Origin: Archaeoglobus veneficus SNP6 | GTDB lineage: Archaea; Halobacteriota; Archaeoglobi; Archaeoglobales; Archaeoglobaceae | Assembly (NCBI RefSeq): GCF_000194625.1 | Contig: NC_015320.1 | Span: 1,100,612 to 1,164,611, forward strand | Direction: 5' to 3' | Length of the DNA: 64,000 bases | In this document: one piece after another, positions 32,474 through 41,280 of the stretch | Numbering within the stretch: position 1 is the stretch's first letter | Layout of the letters: each line of letters starts with the position of its first letter | The notes under the pieces: generated by a model | The model's database searches: none | What the model saw: the letters and a program-made list of their open reading frames with translations, nothing else | Told to the model about the DNA's origin: nothing | Made by a program: the position numbers and the translations under genes

Positions 32474-33249
32474 GCCCTTCTCAGCTCCTCATACTTCTTT
32501 CTAACATCTGTAGCGAGTTCTTCCTTTAGCTCTCCCGTAAAGTAGTCAATCCTCGCCGCTATCGCGAGCTTTGCAGCCATAAATCTCGCCATCTTACCTC
32601 TTTTCTTCTTCGGCAACGTTCTGATGAACGGGTGCTGGAAAATCACACCGTGCTTTGGAATTTTCGCAGGTTTGCCCTTCCTCATTCTTGCCATCGCCTT
32701 GTAAAGGCTCTTTTCTGCCCCGAGTATCTGTATGGTACTTGCGGGAAGCGATGCAAGCCTCTGCAAGCTCCCAACCTTTTCAAGGAGCCTTGCAGCAATA
32801 ACCCCGCCGAGAATTGCAGAAAGATTTGGTGCGATTTTTCCCATTACTGCCTCTATTTCGCCCTCAATTCTCCTTCTCAGCCCTTTCAGTCTCCGTATCT
32901 CCTCCTGCATCTCTTCCGTAACTTCGCTCTCCTTTACCTCCTCGACGTCAGCAAGCTTGTTCTCGAGGAGATTGATCGATTCGTCGATTTCGTCGAGGGC
33001 TTTGAGAAGCATTATCGCATAGCGGTCCTCTCTTCTCAGTTCTTTCTCCGCTTTGAGCCTTGCAACTTCTATAGCCGTTTTTCTAAGCTTGGAATAGTAT
33101 TTTTCCGGTGATCCAAAGACCTTAACACCCAAGTCGAAGACATTGAAGGGTAGTTCTTCGTTGCAGGCGTTCATGAAACTCTCCACGAAGTTATCACTCA
33201 GCTTTACCTTTCCATCTTCAACTTCACCAAACCAGACCCTATATTTCAC
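32470..33249 (-). CDS. C/D box sRNP core protein Nop5/Nop56, short form
   Basis: A 259-residue Nop5. Its length is markedly shorter than the roughly 400 residues of many archaea and is like the Archaeoglobus fulgidus form known from the Nop5-fibrillarin structure. A coiled coil (about 85-135) is followed by the NOP domain, with NLSAILGGVIAARLLEKVGSL and the GAEKSLYKAM, HGVIFQHPFI and LPKKKRGKMARF segments. It bridges fibrillarin, L7Ae and the guide RNA. Confidence 0.93.
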   Translation of the reverse strand: MKYRVWFGEVEDGKVKLSDNFVESFMNACNEELPFNVFDLGVKVFGSPEKYYSKLRKTAIEVARLKAEKELRREDRYAIMLLKALDEIDESINLLENKLADVEEVKESEVTEEMQEEIRRLKGLRRRIEGEIEAVMGKIAPNLSAILGGVIAARLLEKVGSLQRLASLPASTIQILGAEKSLYKAMARMRKGKPAKIPKHGVIFQHPFIRTLPKKKRGKMARFMAAKLAIAARIDYFTGELKEELATDVRKKYEELRRA

Positions 33250-34193
33250 AGCAGTTCAACCTCCGCTCCTCTGTTTCTCGCTCTCGTGATTATGCTTTCG
33301 CAGTCGAAGCCGGCATCACTGAAAAAGCTCTTGATTTCCTTCGAAATGCTCTTCGCATCGGTGTCAGTCACAGCAAAAATTGCAGGGCCGGTGGAGCTCA
33401 TACCCGCGCAGTCTATCGTGCTCAGGAGGTCTTTGATGACATCGTATCGCTCAACTTCGATGCGCTTGAAGCCTATCTGCTGGATTCTGTTTAAAGCCTT
33501 ACAGAAGGCGTCAAGGTCTTCTTCGACCACTGCAGGCAGCATTTGCATCAGAATGATGTGAGAGAGTTCTCTAACTTCCTCGAGAGGTATGGGGCAGTTC
33601 TTGCTGAACAGATCAACCTCGGCCCTTCCGTGGGCTCCGGTAAGCTCAGGAATTGCGATGACTATTTTCCAGTCAGGAAAGTCATGCCTTGCAATAACTG
33701 GTGGAGGTGGGGCTTTGCTCGCTGAAGACGGGAGAAAAGAAGGCTTGACCTTCGTTGAGTGACCACCATCGACTATGAATCCGCCGTACTCGAAGGCTGC
33801 AACACCTATGCCTGAAGTTCCACCTCTTCCAACGAGCGATGCAAGCTCCCTTACACTCATCTTTTTGCCCGCAAGAGTTGCATATATCGTTGCTACTGCA
33901 AGGCTGATCTGAGTTCCGCTTCCGAGCCCTATGTGGGGTCTGTAGTCTGATTTTACTTCAAGAGTAGCGCTAAAGCCAAAGTGCTTTTCGAGTTTTAGGG
34001 CGATGTTTCTAAACCTGTCAGCGTTTATACCACCTTCGACACTAACTTCGTCACTTCTCCTGCCTATTACCTCCACAAAGGGCTCGTTAACGGATATTCC
34101 AACTCCTCCGTCGATTCTACCGAGACTACCATTTAAATCGATCAGCGTGACGTGAAGCCTTGATGGAGTTCTAATTCTGACCTTCTCCGGCAT
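33246..34193 (-). CDS. beta-ribofuranosylaminobenzene 5'-phosphate synthase
   Basis: A 315-residue GHMP-fold enzyme that condenses PRPP with 4-hydroxybenzoate or p-aminobenzoate in tetrahydromethanopterin synthesis. It opens RIRTPSRLHVTLIDLNG, has the glycine-rich GLGSGTQISLAVA loop, GRGGTSGIGVAAFEYGGFIVDGGH, and the late CAGMSSTGPAIFAV. The frame extends 18 codons upstream; the ATG at 34193 is chosen by homology. It is coupled to nop5 by a 4-base overlap. Confidence 0.88.
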   Translation of the reverse strand: MPEKVRIRTPSRLHVTLIDLNGSLGRIDGGVGISVNEPFVEVIGRRSDEVSVEGGINADRFRNIALKLEKHFGFSATLEVKSDYRPHIGLGSGTQISLAVATIYATLAGKKMSVRELASLVGRGGTSGIGVAAFEYGGFIVDGGHSTKVKPSFLPSSASKAPPPPVIARHDFPDWKIVIAIPELTGAHGRAEVDLFSKNCPIPLEEVRELSHIILMQMLPAVVEEDLDAFCKALNRIQQIGFKRIEVERYDVIKDLLSTIDCAGMSSTGPAIFAVTDTDAKSISKEIKSFFSDAGFDCESIITRARNRGAEVELL

Positions 34194-34259
34194 CAGCTTT
34201 TGTATAAAAACCGGGCTTAATAAGTTTTTAGGGAGGGGTATGAACAAGGCGATGGCTCT

Positions 34260-34862
34260 TCACTGCCTCTTTACCGGAAGCTCCACTTCTTTGAGATAAT
34301 CTTTGCTTCTGACGTCGACTATGTACGCCTTTGGAGCAATTACAGGCATTTCATGTCCGGTAAAAAGTCTCAAAACCTCTCCCGCCTGAATGGAACAGGT
34401 TAACGCATACGATATAGGGTCACGCCTGACTGAAGGATACTCAACATCGAAGAAGGAAATGCCGTCAGGCAAGAAGGTTGTTATTATGTCGGGGATGAAG
34501 GGGGCTCCAATCTCTTCGGCAACTTTTGCAGCGATTTCTATGTGCTTGTGGGCAACAACAACATCTATCCCCCTCAGCTGCCTCCTGAGCCCCTCGTAGC
34601 CCGAGTAGAGGTAGGAAATAATGCACGTGTCGCTGCTCATGGGATGCACCACATCGTAGTCATTTGCCTCGAGGGGTTTGATGCTTGCATCAATGCGAAC
34701 ATCGTTTGGAGTTACGAAGTCTCCGATGTAGCGGATGCAGCCGACCCCGCTACGCCATAACAGCTCCATGAGCATTCTGCTTCCCACGACAGCAACGCTA
34801 AACTTCTGTAAATAGTCAATTTTTTCCTCACTGGCGATTCCGTGCCAGAATATGCCCCTCAT
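34260..34862 (-). CDS. ThiF-like (degenerate E1 fold) protein
   Basis: A 200-residue protein that resembles the ThiF/MoeB fold: an opening YLQKFSVAVVGSRMLMELLW followed by SGVGCIRYIGDFVTPNDVR, and later DPISYALTCSIQAGEVLRLFTG. The GxGGxG loop, the ATP-binding Arg and the zinc cysteines of true E1 enzymes are missing. It lies just upstream of the beta-RFAP synthase gene on the same strand, so a link to methanopterin metabolism is possible but unproven. Confidence 0.5.
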   Translation of the reverse strand: MRGIFWHGIASEEKIDYLQKFSVAVVGSRMLMELLWRSGVGCIRYIGDFVTPNDVRIDASIKPLEANDYDVVHPMSSDTCIISYLYSGYEGLRRQLRGIDVVVAHKHIEIAAKVAEEIGAPFIPDIITTFLPDGISFFDVEYPSVRRDPISYALTCSIQAGEVLRLFTGHEMPVIAPKAYIVDVRSKDYLKEVELPVKRQ

Positions 34863-34965
34863 TGTCTTCGCGTAGATTGTGCTGTTAAATACTTTGCCGA
34901 TTGATAGCCTAATTAATTCGTGAACTCGGAATTACAATGCCAGCCGACCATGTCATCCTGCAAAA

Positions 34966-34973
34966 AGCTTAAA
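34966..34973 (+). promoter_or_regulatory. TATA box of the acidic small protein gene
   Basis: GCTTAAAT lies about 27 bases before the ATG at 34997, consistent with a leaderless start. Confidence 0.45.
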
Positions 34974-34996
34974 TTGGTACAGTTTAGTGGGAAGTC

Positions 34997-35269
34997 ATGG
35001 ACTTTGAAGAAATCATTGCGGAAATAATCGAAGAGGAAGATGACGAGTTTGAAGGAGATGAAGAGGCTAAACTCGCTGAAATCTACAGGCTCGCTTCGAG
35101 GCTCGTTAAGTTACTCGAAGAACTCAAAAGCTACGAGTTGAGAGAAGCTGCATCCCTCATGCTTATCAAGGAAATCGTAAGAGATGATAGAATACTTGTA
35201 GGTCTCGCAACGAAGATGCTCCAGGATATGAGTTTTGGCTTCGATGAGGACGAGAAGTACGTTTCATGA
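34997..35269 (+). CDS. Acidic helical small protein
   Basis: A 90-residue protein with a very acidic first 25 residues (EEDDEFEGDEEAKLAE) followed by two or three helices. I do not recognise a family. A clear promoter and good start support expression. It stands alone between the ThiF-like gene and the glutamate synthase operon. Confidence 0.6.
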   Translation: MDFEEIIAEIIEEEDDEFEGDEEAKLAEIYRLASRLVKLLEELKSYELREAASLMLIKEIVRDDRILVGLATKMLQDMSFGFDEDEKYVS

Positions 35270-35443
35270 TTCTATTTTTTCACTAATTAGCTCACTTGCG
35301 GATCATTTTAAAAAGTTTGGAGCAGTGGTTCTGTCTTTGTGACACCTATAAACTCGAAGTTCAAAAAACATGGACGTCAGCCCAAAAGACAGACGGTTTA
35401 AAAAGCTCTGATAAGAAAATAGAACGCAAAAAGTATAACAAAA
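35270..35443. other. Gene-free gap with a long inverted repeat
   Basis: TCTGTCTTT (35330-35338) pairs with AAAGACAGA (35385-35393) across a 46-base loop. TATA-like ATTTTAAAAAG (near 35305) and GGTTTAAAAAGC (near 35395) flank it. A small RNA is possible; nothing else is seen. Confidence 0.3.
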
Positions 35444-36277
35444 TCAATACGCGTATATCCTCCCGTACGGCCTCTTCGTCACCGGCAGGAGCTTCATGAA
35501 CTTCTCTGCGAGAATTTCATCTGCGTCATAGCCAAAGTAAGTAGAGAACTCGCCCACATATCTCTCAAGAGTCTTCCAGTCCTCCTCTTCCATATCGACT
35601 ACACCGACTTCCTTGCCGAGCTGGTGCTCTTCCACTTCGCCCCTGATGTATATGACCCCACCGTGCATGCCGGTGCCGATGTAGTATGCCTTGTGTTTCG
35701 GCTTTTTGAGCGTAAGGCCAAGCAGAATTACTCTACCACCAGCCATGTACTCGCCGAGAAAATCCTGCGACGTCCCGCCGACCACGAGGACTGGAATTTT
35801 ATCCTTGTATTCCTTCATGTGGATTGCCGTTCTGTAGCCCACGTCGTCCCTGATGAATATCTTACCACCCCTCATAGCCATCGCAACGACGTCGCCAGCC
35901 CTCCCTTCGATTACAATTTCTCCGTCGTTCATCGTGTTGCCGACCCCATCCTGGGCGTTTCCGTGGACAATTATTCGATGACCATCGAGAAATGCTCCGA
36001 GGTCGTTGCCAGGTGTACCAAAAATTTCGATTTCGAGTTTTCTCCTGTCCGGGAAGTATAGCCTCGTTCCAATGTATCGCTGCCCGCAGACGTTCTTGAG
36101 AATCAGCTTCTTCGCCCCTTTAAGCACACACTCACGCATTAAATCGTTCAGTTCCTTGTGATTGAGCTGTGAAGCATCTATTTTAGCAACGTCGCCTTCG
36201 ATCAGGGCGTATTCAAGGAGTTCGTCAACCTTGCGGACGTTCTCGAGAAATGCATCTCTAAACACCGCTGGCAGCAT
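35444..36277 (-). CDS. Glutamate synthase GXGXG-domain subunit
   Basis: A 277-residue stand-alone version of the C-terminal beta-helix of GltB. Repeats of the type GxGxG/GDVVA occur: GNDLGAFLDG, GNAQDGVGNTMNDGEIVIEGRAGDVVAMAMRGG and YMAGGRVILLG. Its initiation codon abuts the stop of the FMN-domain gene. With the next two genes it makes a three-piece archaeal glutamate synthase. Confidence 0.9.
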   Translation of the reverse strand: MLPAVFRDAFLENVRKVDELLEYALIEGDVAKIDASQLNHKELNDLMRECVLKGAKKLILKNVCGQRYIGTRLYFPDRRKLEIEIFGTPGNDLGAFLDGHRIIVHGNAQDGVGNTMNDGEIVIEGRAGDVVAMAMRGGKIFIRDDVGYRTAIHMKEYKDKIPVLVVGGTSQDFLGEYMAGGRVILLGLTLKKPKHKAYYIGTGMHGGVIYIRGEVEEHQLGKEVGVVDMEEEDWKTLERYVGEFSTYFGYDADEILAEKFMKLLPVTKRPYGRIYAY

Positions 36278-37797
36278 TACTCACCAGCCCCCTTTACGCC
36301 AAGAACCTCAAGCTCCCATTCTTCAAGCCCAACACCGCGCAGGTGATCTCTGTTACCTCTCAGACTTTCGATGGCATTTATACCCATTCCACCCAGCACG
36401 TCCTTGAGCTCGAGACTCCAGCCCCTCAAAAGGTTTACGAGTCTTTGAGCTCCAACCTTCGGATTCAAACGCCTTGAAAGCTCGGGATCCTGTGTGCATA
36501 TACCCCAGGCGCACTTACCCGTATGGCATCTCTGGCACATTGTACAGCCCAAAGCTATCAGCGCTGCAGTACCAATGTACACGGCATCTGCTCCCAGTGC
36601 AATGGCCTTCGCGACATCTGCAGCGCACCTTATACCTCCACCAACGATTATAGAACACTTGTGCCTTATGCGCTCCTCTCTGAGTCTCTGGTCAACGGCT
36701 GCAAGAGCCAGCTCGACAGGGATGCCCACATGCTCTCTCATTATCTTTGGAGTGGCTCCAGTTCCACCTCTGAAACCATCTATGGCTATTATATCCGCTC
36801 CAGCTCTTACTATTCCAGACGCTATGGCTGCAACGTTGTGAACCGCTGCAATCTTAACGCAGACAGGCTTCTCGTAGTTCGTCGCCTCCTTCAGAGCGTA
36901 TATGAGCATGGAAAGGTCTTCAATCGAGTAGATGTCGTGGTGAGGAGCAGGAGAAATGGCATCCGTTCCTTCAGGAATCATTCTCGTTTCTGATATGTTG
37001 ATCTTCACCTTCTCTCCAGGCAAATGCCCACCTATACCCGGCTTCGCTCCCTGACCTATTTTAATTTCGATGACTGCTGCACAGTTGAAGTATTCAGGAT
37101 CGACACCAAATCTTCCACTTGCGCACTGCACAATGGTGCAGTCCTTGAACTCCTCCCTCATTTCCTTTGGCATTCCACCCTCACCGGTGTTGAACAACGT
37201 TCCGAACTCCTTGGCGGCCATTGCGAGGGCTTTGAACGCGTTATAGCTGAGCGCCCCATACGACATTCCGGCGAAGAGAATGGGTGTCTCGATCACGACG
37301 TTCGGATGAAGCTCCGTCTTGATTTCAACATCCTCTCCATTCATCTCTATCTCGAGCGCATCTGGCTTTCTGCCAAGGAACGTTCTGAGCTCCATAGGCT
37401 CACGGAGCGGGTCTATAGAGGGATTCGTTACCTGAGAAGCGTTGAGGAGGAGGTGATCCCAGTAAATCTTCAAGGGGCGATGACTGCCGCAACCTGTTAG
37501 AATGATTCCTCCTGCCTCCGACTGCTTCTTTATGTCCCTTATATATTCGTCAGTCCAGTAGCTGTTGGGTCTGTACGTTCCGGTGTATGGGCGGATTATC
37601 AGCGCCTTTGTTGGGCAGTAAACTGCACAGCGCTGGCAGCCAGCACACAGTTCTTCTCTGGAAACAATTCTGTCGTTTTCCTCGTCGTATGAATGCACAT
37701 CGAAGGGGCACTGCTTTATACAGACTTTACATCGGGTGCATCGTTCATCGTTCCTTTCAACGATGAACTCCGGAAGCAGATGGGTCTTAAACTTCAT
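36277..37797 (-). CDS. Glutamate synthase FMN-domain subunit with ferredoxin module
   Basis: About 506 residues. The N-terminal part has two [4Fe-4S] motifs, CTRCKVCIKQCPF and CAGCQRCAVYCP; the central barrel is the GltB synthase domain with GEGGMPKEM, GQGAKPGIGGHLPGEKV, DGFRGGTGATP and GGGIRCAADVAKAIALGAD; CTMCQRCHTGKC supplies a [3Fe-4S]-type site. It aminates 2-oxoglutarate using ammonia from the amidotransferase. An ATG three codons earlier (37806) is also possible. Confidence 0.92.
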   Translation of the reverse strand: MKFKTHLLPEFIVERNDERCTRCKVCIKQCPFDVHSYDEENDRIVSREELCAGCQRCAVYCPTKALIIRPYTGTYRPNSYWTDEYIRDIKKQSEAGGIILTGCGSHRPLKIYWDHLLLNASQVTNPSIDPLREPMELRTFLGRKPDALEIEMNGEDVEIKTELHPNVVIETPILFAGMSYGALSYNAFKALAMAAKEFGTLFNTGEGGMPKEMREEFKDCTIVQCASGRFGVDPEYFNCAAVIEIKIGQGAKPGIGGHLPGEKVKINISETRMIPEGTDAISPAPHHDIYSIEDLSMLIYALKEATNYEKPVCVKIAAVHNVAAIASGIVRAGADIIAIDGFRGGTGATPKIMREHVGIPVELALAAVDQRLREERIRHKCSIIVGGGIRCAADVAKAIALGADAVYIGTAALIALGCTMCQRCHTGKCAWGICTQDPELSRRLNPKVGAQRLVNLLRGWSLELKDVLGGMGINAIESLRGNRDHLRGVGLEEWELEVLGVKGAGE

Positions 37798-38902
37798 CAG
37801 TCTCACCTTCTCGCTTCGAGTTTAGCCTGCCTATTATTGGCTCACCGCCATGTGGAGTCCAGACTCTATCAAGGTCGGGACAGACTGCCCTTATGGCAGC
37901 CTCCTCCGACGACATGAAGATAATGTCGCCTTTCTCACCGGCGGTGATGGGTCTCAACCTTATTCTGTCAGTCAGTCCGACCATCTCACCGTGGTGGGCT
38001 ATGATCACCGTAAACGGCCCGTTGAGAAGCAGAGGAGCATAAACCATTCTGAGGGTTGTGTAGAACTTCTTTCTCTTTTCATCCATATGGTCTATCTGAT
38101 CCCACATGGGAGGAGCAAATATCTTCGCAACTATTTCAATGGGCAGCCTCTGCCTGCGCATCAGCAAATCGACTGCATACGCTATAACCTCGGTATCCGT
38201 GTAGAGAGTGCAGTAGTAGCCGTACATTTCGAGGAATCGCCTGTTTGTTCCGTATGAGGAGATCTCACCGTTGTGCACAACTGTCCAGTCGAGGATGCAG
38301 AAGGGGTGTGCTCCACCCCACCAGCCGGGTGTGTTGGTCGGGAAGCGACTGTGGGCCGTCCAGATGTATCCCTCGTAAAGCTCATCGAGCATGAAGAAGT
38401 CTGCAATGTCCTCAGGGAATCCCACTCCCTTGAAAACGCCCATATCCTTGCCGGAAGAGAAGACGAAGGCATCTTCTATGCATGTATTTATGTACATAAC
38501 CTTTCTGACCACATAATCGTCATCTGAAAGCTTCTTCTCCTCCCCCTTCTTCTGCGGCTGTACAAAGTATCGCCAGAAGAGTGGTGGATCGACAACGTCT
38601 GCTTCGGGATTCGTCGGAATTTCCTCGTCGTGAACGACATCGAAATTGTCGTACAGGAAGTCGTCCACTTCAGCCTTCGCCTGCCTGCTCCCATCCTGAA
38701 ACATCACGTGAAGAGCGTAATAGTCTTTATACTCAGGATATACACCATAAACGGCAAATCCTCCACCGAGGCCATTTCCTCTGACTTTCATGTTTTTCAT
38801 GGCCTCGATTATCAATTCCCCACTGAACCGTCTCCCGCTACGATCCATGACACCGAATATTGCACAGGCCTGAATCTCCTTGTCCGGGAGTCTGTGTCTC
38901 AT
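37787..38902 (-). CDS. Glutamate synthase class II glutamine amidotransferase subunit
   Basis: A 371-residue Ntn-type amidotransferase. The probable nucleophile is Cys12 in ACAIFGVM, so an 11-residue propeptide must be removed. Further motifs are TAHSRFPTNTPGWWGGAHPF and VVHNGEISSYGTNRRFLE. It releases ammonia from glutamine for the FMN subunit, which it overlaps by 11-20 bases. A TATA element (TTTATAAATA, minus strand) near 38931-38942 precedes it. Confidence 0.92.
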   Translation of the reverse strand: MRHRLPDKEIQACAIFGVMDRSGRRFSGELIIEAMKNMKVRGNGLGGGFAVYGVYPEYKDYYALHVMFQDGSRQAKAEVDDFLYDNFDVVHDEEIPTNPEADVVDPPLFWRYFVQPQKKGEEKKLSDDDYVVRKVMYINTCIEDAFVFSSGKDMGVFKGVGFPEDIADFFMLDELYEGYIWTAHSRFPTNTPGWWGGAHPFCILDWTVVHNGEISSYGTNRRFLEMYGYYCTLYTDTEVIAYAVDLLMRRQRLPIEIVAKIFAPPMWDQIDHMDEKRKKFYTTLRMVYAPLLLNGPFTVIIAHHGEMVGLTDRIRLRPITAGEKGDIIFMSSEEAAIRAVCPDLDRVWTPHGGEPIIGRLNSKREGETDEV

Positions 38903-38951
38903 GCAATCACCAGCCCCACCTTTTGCGGTCTTTATAAATACCTTTTCCTAT

Positions 38952-40247
38952 TTACAGAGTTAAATGACTCCAAAATGCCGGTGTTTCCGGGTAGAGAATT
39001 TCCTTCACGGCATCTATGAACTCCCCGTATATGTGGGCATCGTTTGCGAAATGGTAGTACGTGCAGCCGGAAAAGTCTGTGAGTTCTGCAACATATTCTG
39101 TAAGAGTAGCGAAAGCAAACATGTTTGCGTGCATCGCTCCATAGATGTCGTTCGAGCGCATGTAGAAAATGCCTGCAAGCCGATTGCAGTCATTCTGGAT
39201 TTCACACACAAGCTGATAGCCGCGGAGACACGGAGGTTCATCGCTCGTCAAATCCCATGGCCTCGATATGCCCACGTAGCAATCCCGTCTGCATCTCTCC
39301 TCCCTAAGCTTTTCCATGCACATATAGAGCTGGTCAACCTTAACTTCGTCGTTCTCGCAATACCTCGCACGCTCTGCGTACGTGTAGACTTCGCCCTCCT
39401 TCAAAATCGGCTCGCTAACAGGTTTGTCAATACAATTCGCGTAAATGACATAGCTGTGAGCATACTCTACTCCATACTCTCTTGTAAATGGAGCCTTATC
39501 GTGAATCTGATTTTCTTCTGGCTTTCTCACCTCAACAAAGAGCCTGGGCACGAACCTGCTCGTCTGTTGTCCCTCAAAAACCTCTCCCCACTCAGTCTGC
39601 TTCTCCTTTCCGTGGTAAACCGCCTCGAGGGCAGAATGCCAGGCAGAAGAAATGTAATCTTCGACGAGGTGTGCTGCCTCATCCGTAACCCCAAAAATCT
39701 CCTCTGCTTTTCTCGCCTCACTTTCAGCCCTTTCAACATCCCTCTCGTAAATGTGGGGGCAGGAAATGAGCATGGCAATGCTCCCCTTTTCAAGGCCGGA
39801 TTTTTCAGATACTTCTTCGAGCATGTAGTTCAGAAAGTCGGAGTCGGGAGTAAAGTAGTTAAGTGCATCAAGGCTCCTCACGAAGGCCGTGACGTTGAGC
39901 CTGTCGTTGAAGTAGAGGAAGCTTACTTCCGTTATCGCAGGCGGAGTTTCGCAGAGATGGTCTTTGGGTAGCCATATGGGTATTGAAATCCTGCGGGTGT
40001 AGGGCTTTGCTCTCAGCCTCTCTGCTGCGACATCGAGTAAACCTTCGACCCTGTCGAAGTAGCTTTCACGGCATATCTGCCAGCAGGAGTAGTCGAGCTC
40101 CTCGACGTATTCCGGATTTTTAATAACTACGAGGGCTGGCCTGCATTGAATTGCGCGGCCATACCTTGATGGAAATGGCTTTCCTTCTTCAAGAATTTTG
40201 CCTATGAGCCTTCTCCTCGCATCTTCAACGCTGCTGGCGATGATCAT
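38952..40247 (-). CDS. Internally duplicated thymidylate-synthase-fold protein
   Basis: A 431-residue protein with two tandem halves of ThyA/dCMP-hydroxymethylase type. The C-terminal half keeps SRPWDLTSDEPPC (nucleophile Cys340), MRSNDIYGAMHAN (Arg364, Ser365, Asn375) and DAHIY (His405, Tyr407). The N-terminal half shows the matching PPA (Ala104 instead of Cys), VRSLD (Arg124, Ser125) and PHIY (His165); the Arg-to-His distance is 41 residues in both. Only the second half can be catalytic. It lies 49 bases upstream of the glutamate synthase operon. Substrate, and whether the folate is tetrahydromethanopterin, are unknown. Confidence 0.7.
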   Translation of the reverse strand: MIIASSVEDARRRLIGKILEEGKPFPSRYGRAIQCRPALVVIKNPEYVEELDYSCWQICRESYFDRVEGLLDVAAERLRAKPYTRRISIPIWLPKDHLCETPPAITEVSFLYFNDRLNVTAFVRSLDALNYFTPDSDFLNYMLEEVSEKSGLEKGSIAMLISCPHIYERDVERAESEARKAEEIFGVTDEAAHLVEDYISSAWHSALEAVYHGKEKQTEWGEVFEGQQTSRFVPRLFVEVRKPEENQIHDKAPFTREYGVEYAHSYVIYANCIDKPVSEPILKEGEVYTYAERARYCENDEVKVDQLYMCMEKLREERCRRDCYVGISRPWDLTSDEPPCLRGYQLVCEIQNDCNRLAGIFYMRSNDIYGAMHANMFAFATLTEYVAELTDFSGCTYYHFANDAHIYGEFIDAVKEILYPETPAFWSHLTL

Positions 40248-40356
40248 CTTCTCTGCTCAGGCAGAGTGTCGCGGGGTATTAAACGTTATTCACAGACACT
40301 ATTACTTAACTTCAGCACAGGCAAAAGGATATATCTCTCCGCTGAAAAGGGGGTTC

Positions 40357-41280
40357 GTGAAGTGCTCTCACTGCAACAGGCAGGCGGTATACTACCAGCG
40401 ACACTCAGGCAGACACCTCTGTAAAAAACACTTCATCTACGACTTCGAAAAGAGAGTTCGATACGCGGTAAAGAAGTACAGGATGATAGAGAGCGGTGAT
40501 AAAATAGCGATAGCTCTCAGCGGTGGGAAGGATAGTGTTGCTCTCACTTTTGCTCTCGACAGACTCTATGGGGAAAGAAAAGATGTTGAGTTCGTTGCAA
40601 TTACAATTGACGAGGGGATTAAAGGCTACCGCCCGCCCACCGTTGAGATTGCGAGAGAAATTACTTCCCAGCTTGGAATAGAGCATCACATCGTTTCCTT
40701 CAAAGAAAACTTCGGAATGGCTCTTGACGAGATGGTAAAGCTTGGAGACAAGAAGCCGTGCACGTACTGTGGAGTCTTCAGAAAATACCTGCTCAACAGA
40801 ACCGCAAGGGAGCTTGGGGCAACGAAGCTCGCCACCGCTCACAACCTCGACGATGAGACGCAGACAATTCTCCTCAACTTCCTGCAGGCTGACATAGAGA
40901 GACTTGCCAGGCTTGTTCCACAGCGAGTTCAGAAAGGGCTCGTAATGCGTATAAAGCCCTTCAGAGAAATTTACGAGAAGGAAGTCGTCGTATACTGTCT
41001 TCTCTTTGATCTTCCAATGGACATGAACGAGTGTCCCTACAGCTACTTCCCCGTTAGAGCAGCAATCAGAGACTTCCTCTACGACTTCGAGAACAAATAC
41101 CCGGGAAGAAAGTACTCCGTGATGAGGAGCTTCGAAACACTCATCCCGTGTCTGAAAGAAATGTTTCCGCAGATAGACCTAAACGCATGCGAAAAGTGCG
41201 GTGAACCGACGCCGAAACGCGTATGCCAGGCGTGTGTGCTCAGGGAGGAGCTCGAAAGGGCGAAGGAACAAATTCGCTAA
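40357..41280 (+). CDS. tRNA 2-thiolation protein, TtuA/Ncs6-TtcA family
   Basis: A 307-residue ATP-pyrophosphatase. An N-terminal zinc finger (CSHCNRQ, RHLCKKHF) precedes the PP-loop ALSGGKDSVALTFAL; the [4Fe-4S]/catalytic cysteines are in KPCTYCGVFRK and the later NECPY; AHNLDDETQTILLNF is the family signature; a C-terminal zinc finger has CEKCGEP and CQAC. It thiolates tRNA U54 or U34. The start is GTG with AAGGGGG 4 bases before; the open frame to 40198 is spurious. Confidence 0.9.
   Translation: MKCSHCNRQAVYYQRHSGRHLCKKHFIYDFEKRVRYAVKKYRMIESGDKIAIALSGGKDSVALTFALDRLYGERKDVEFVAITIDEGIKGYRPPTVEIAREITSQLGIEHHIVSFKENFGMALDEMVKLGDKKPCTYCGVFRKYLLNRTARELGATKLATAHNLDDETQTILLNFLQADIERLARLVPQRVQKGLVMRIKPFREIYEKEVVVYCLLFDLPMDMNECPYSYFPVRAAIRDFLYDFENKYPGRKYSVMRSFETLIPCLKEMFPQIDLNACEKCGEPTPKRVCQACVLREELERAKEQIR

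Noticed and set aside
38964-39971. 335-codon plus-strand ORF
   Set aside because: It is antisense to the duplicated ThyA-like gene, which has clear motifs in both halves; the antisense product has no domain and lies in the complementary codon phase.
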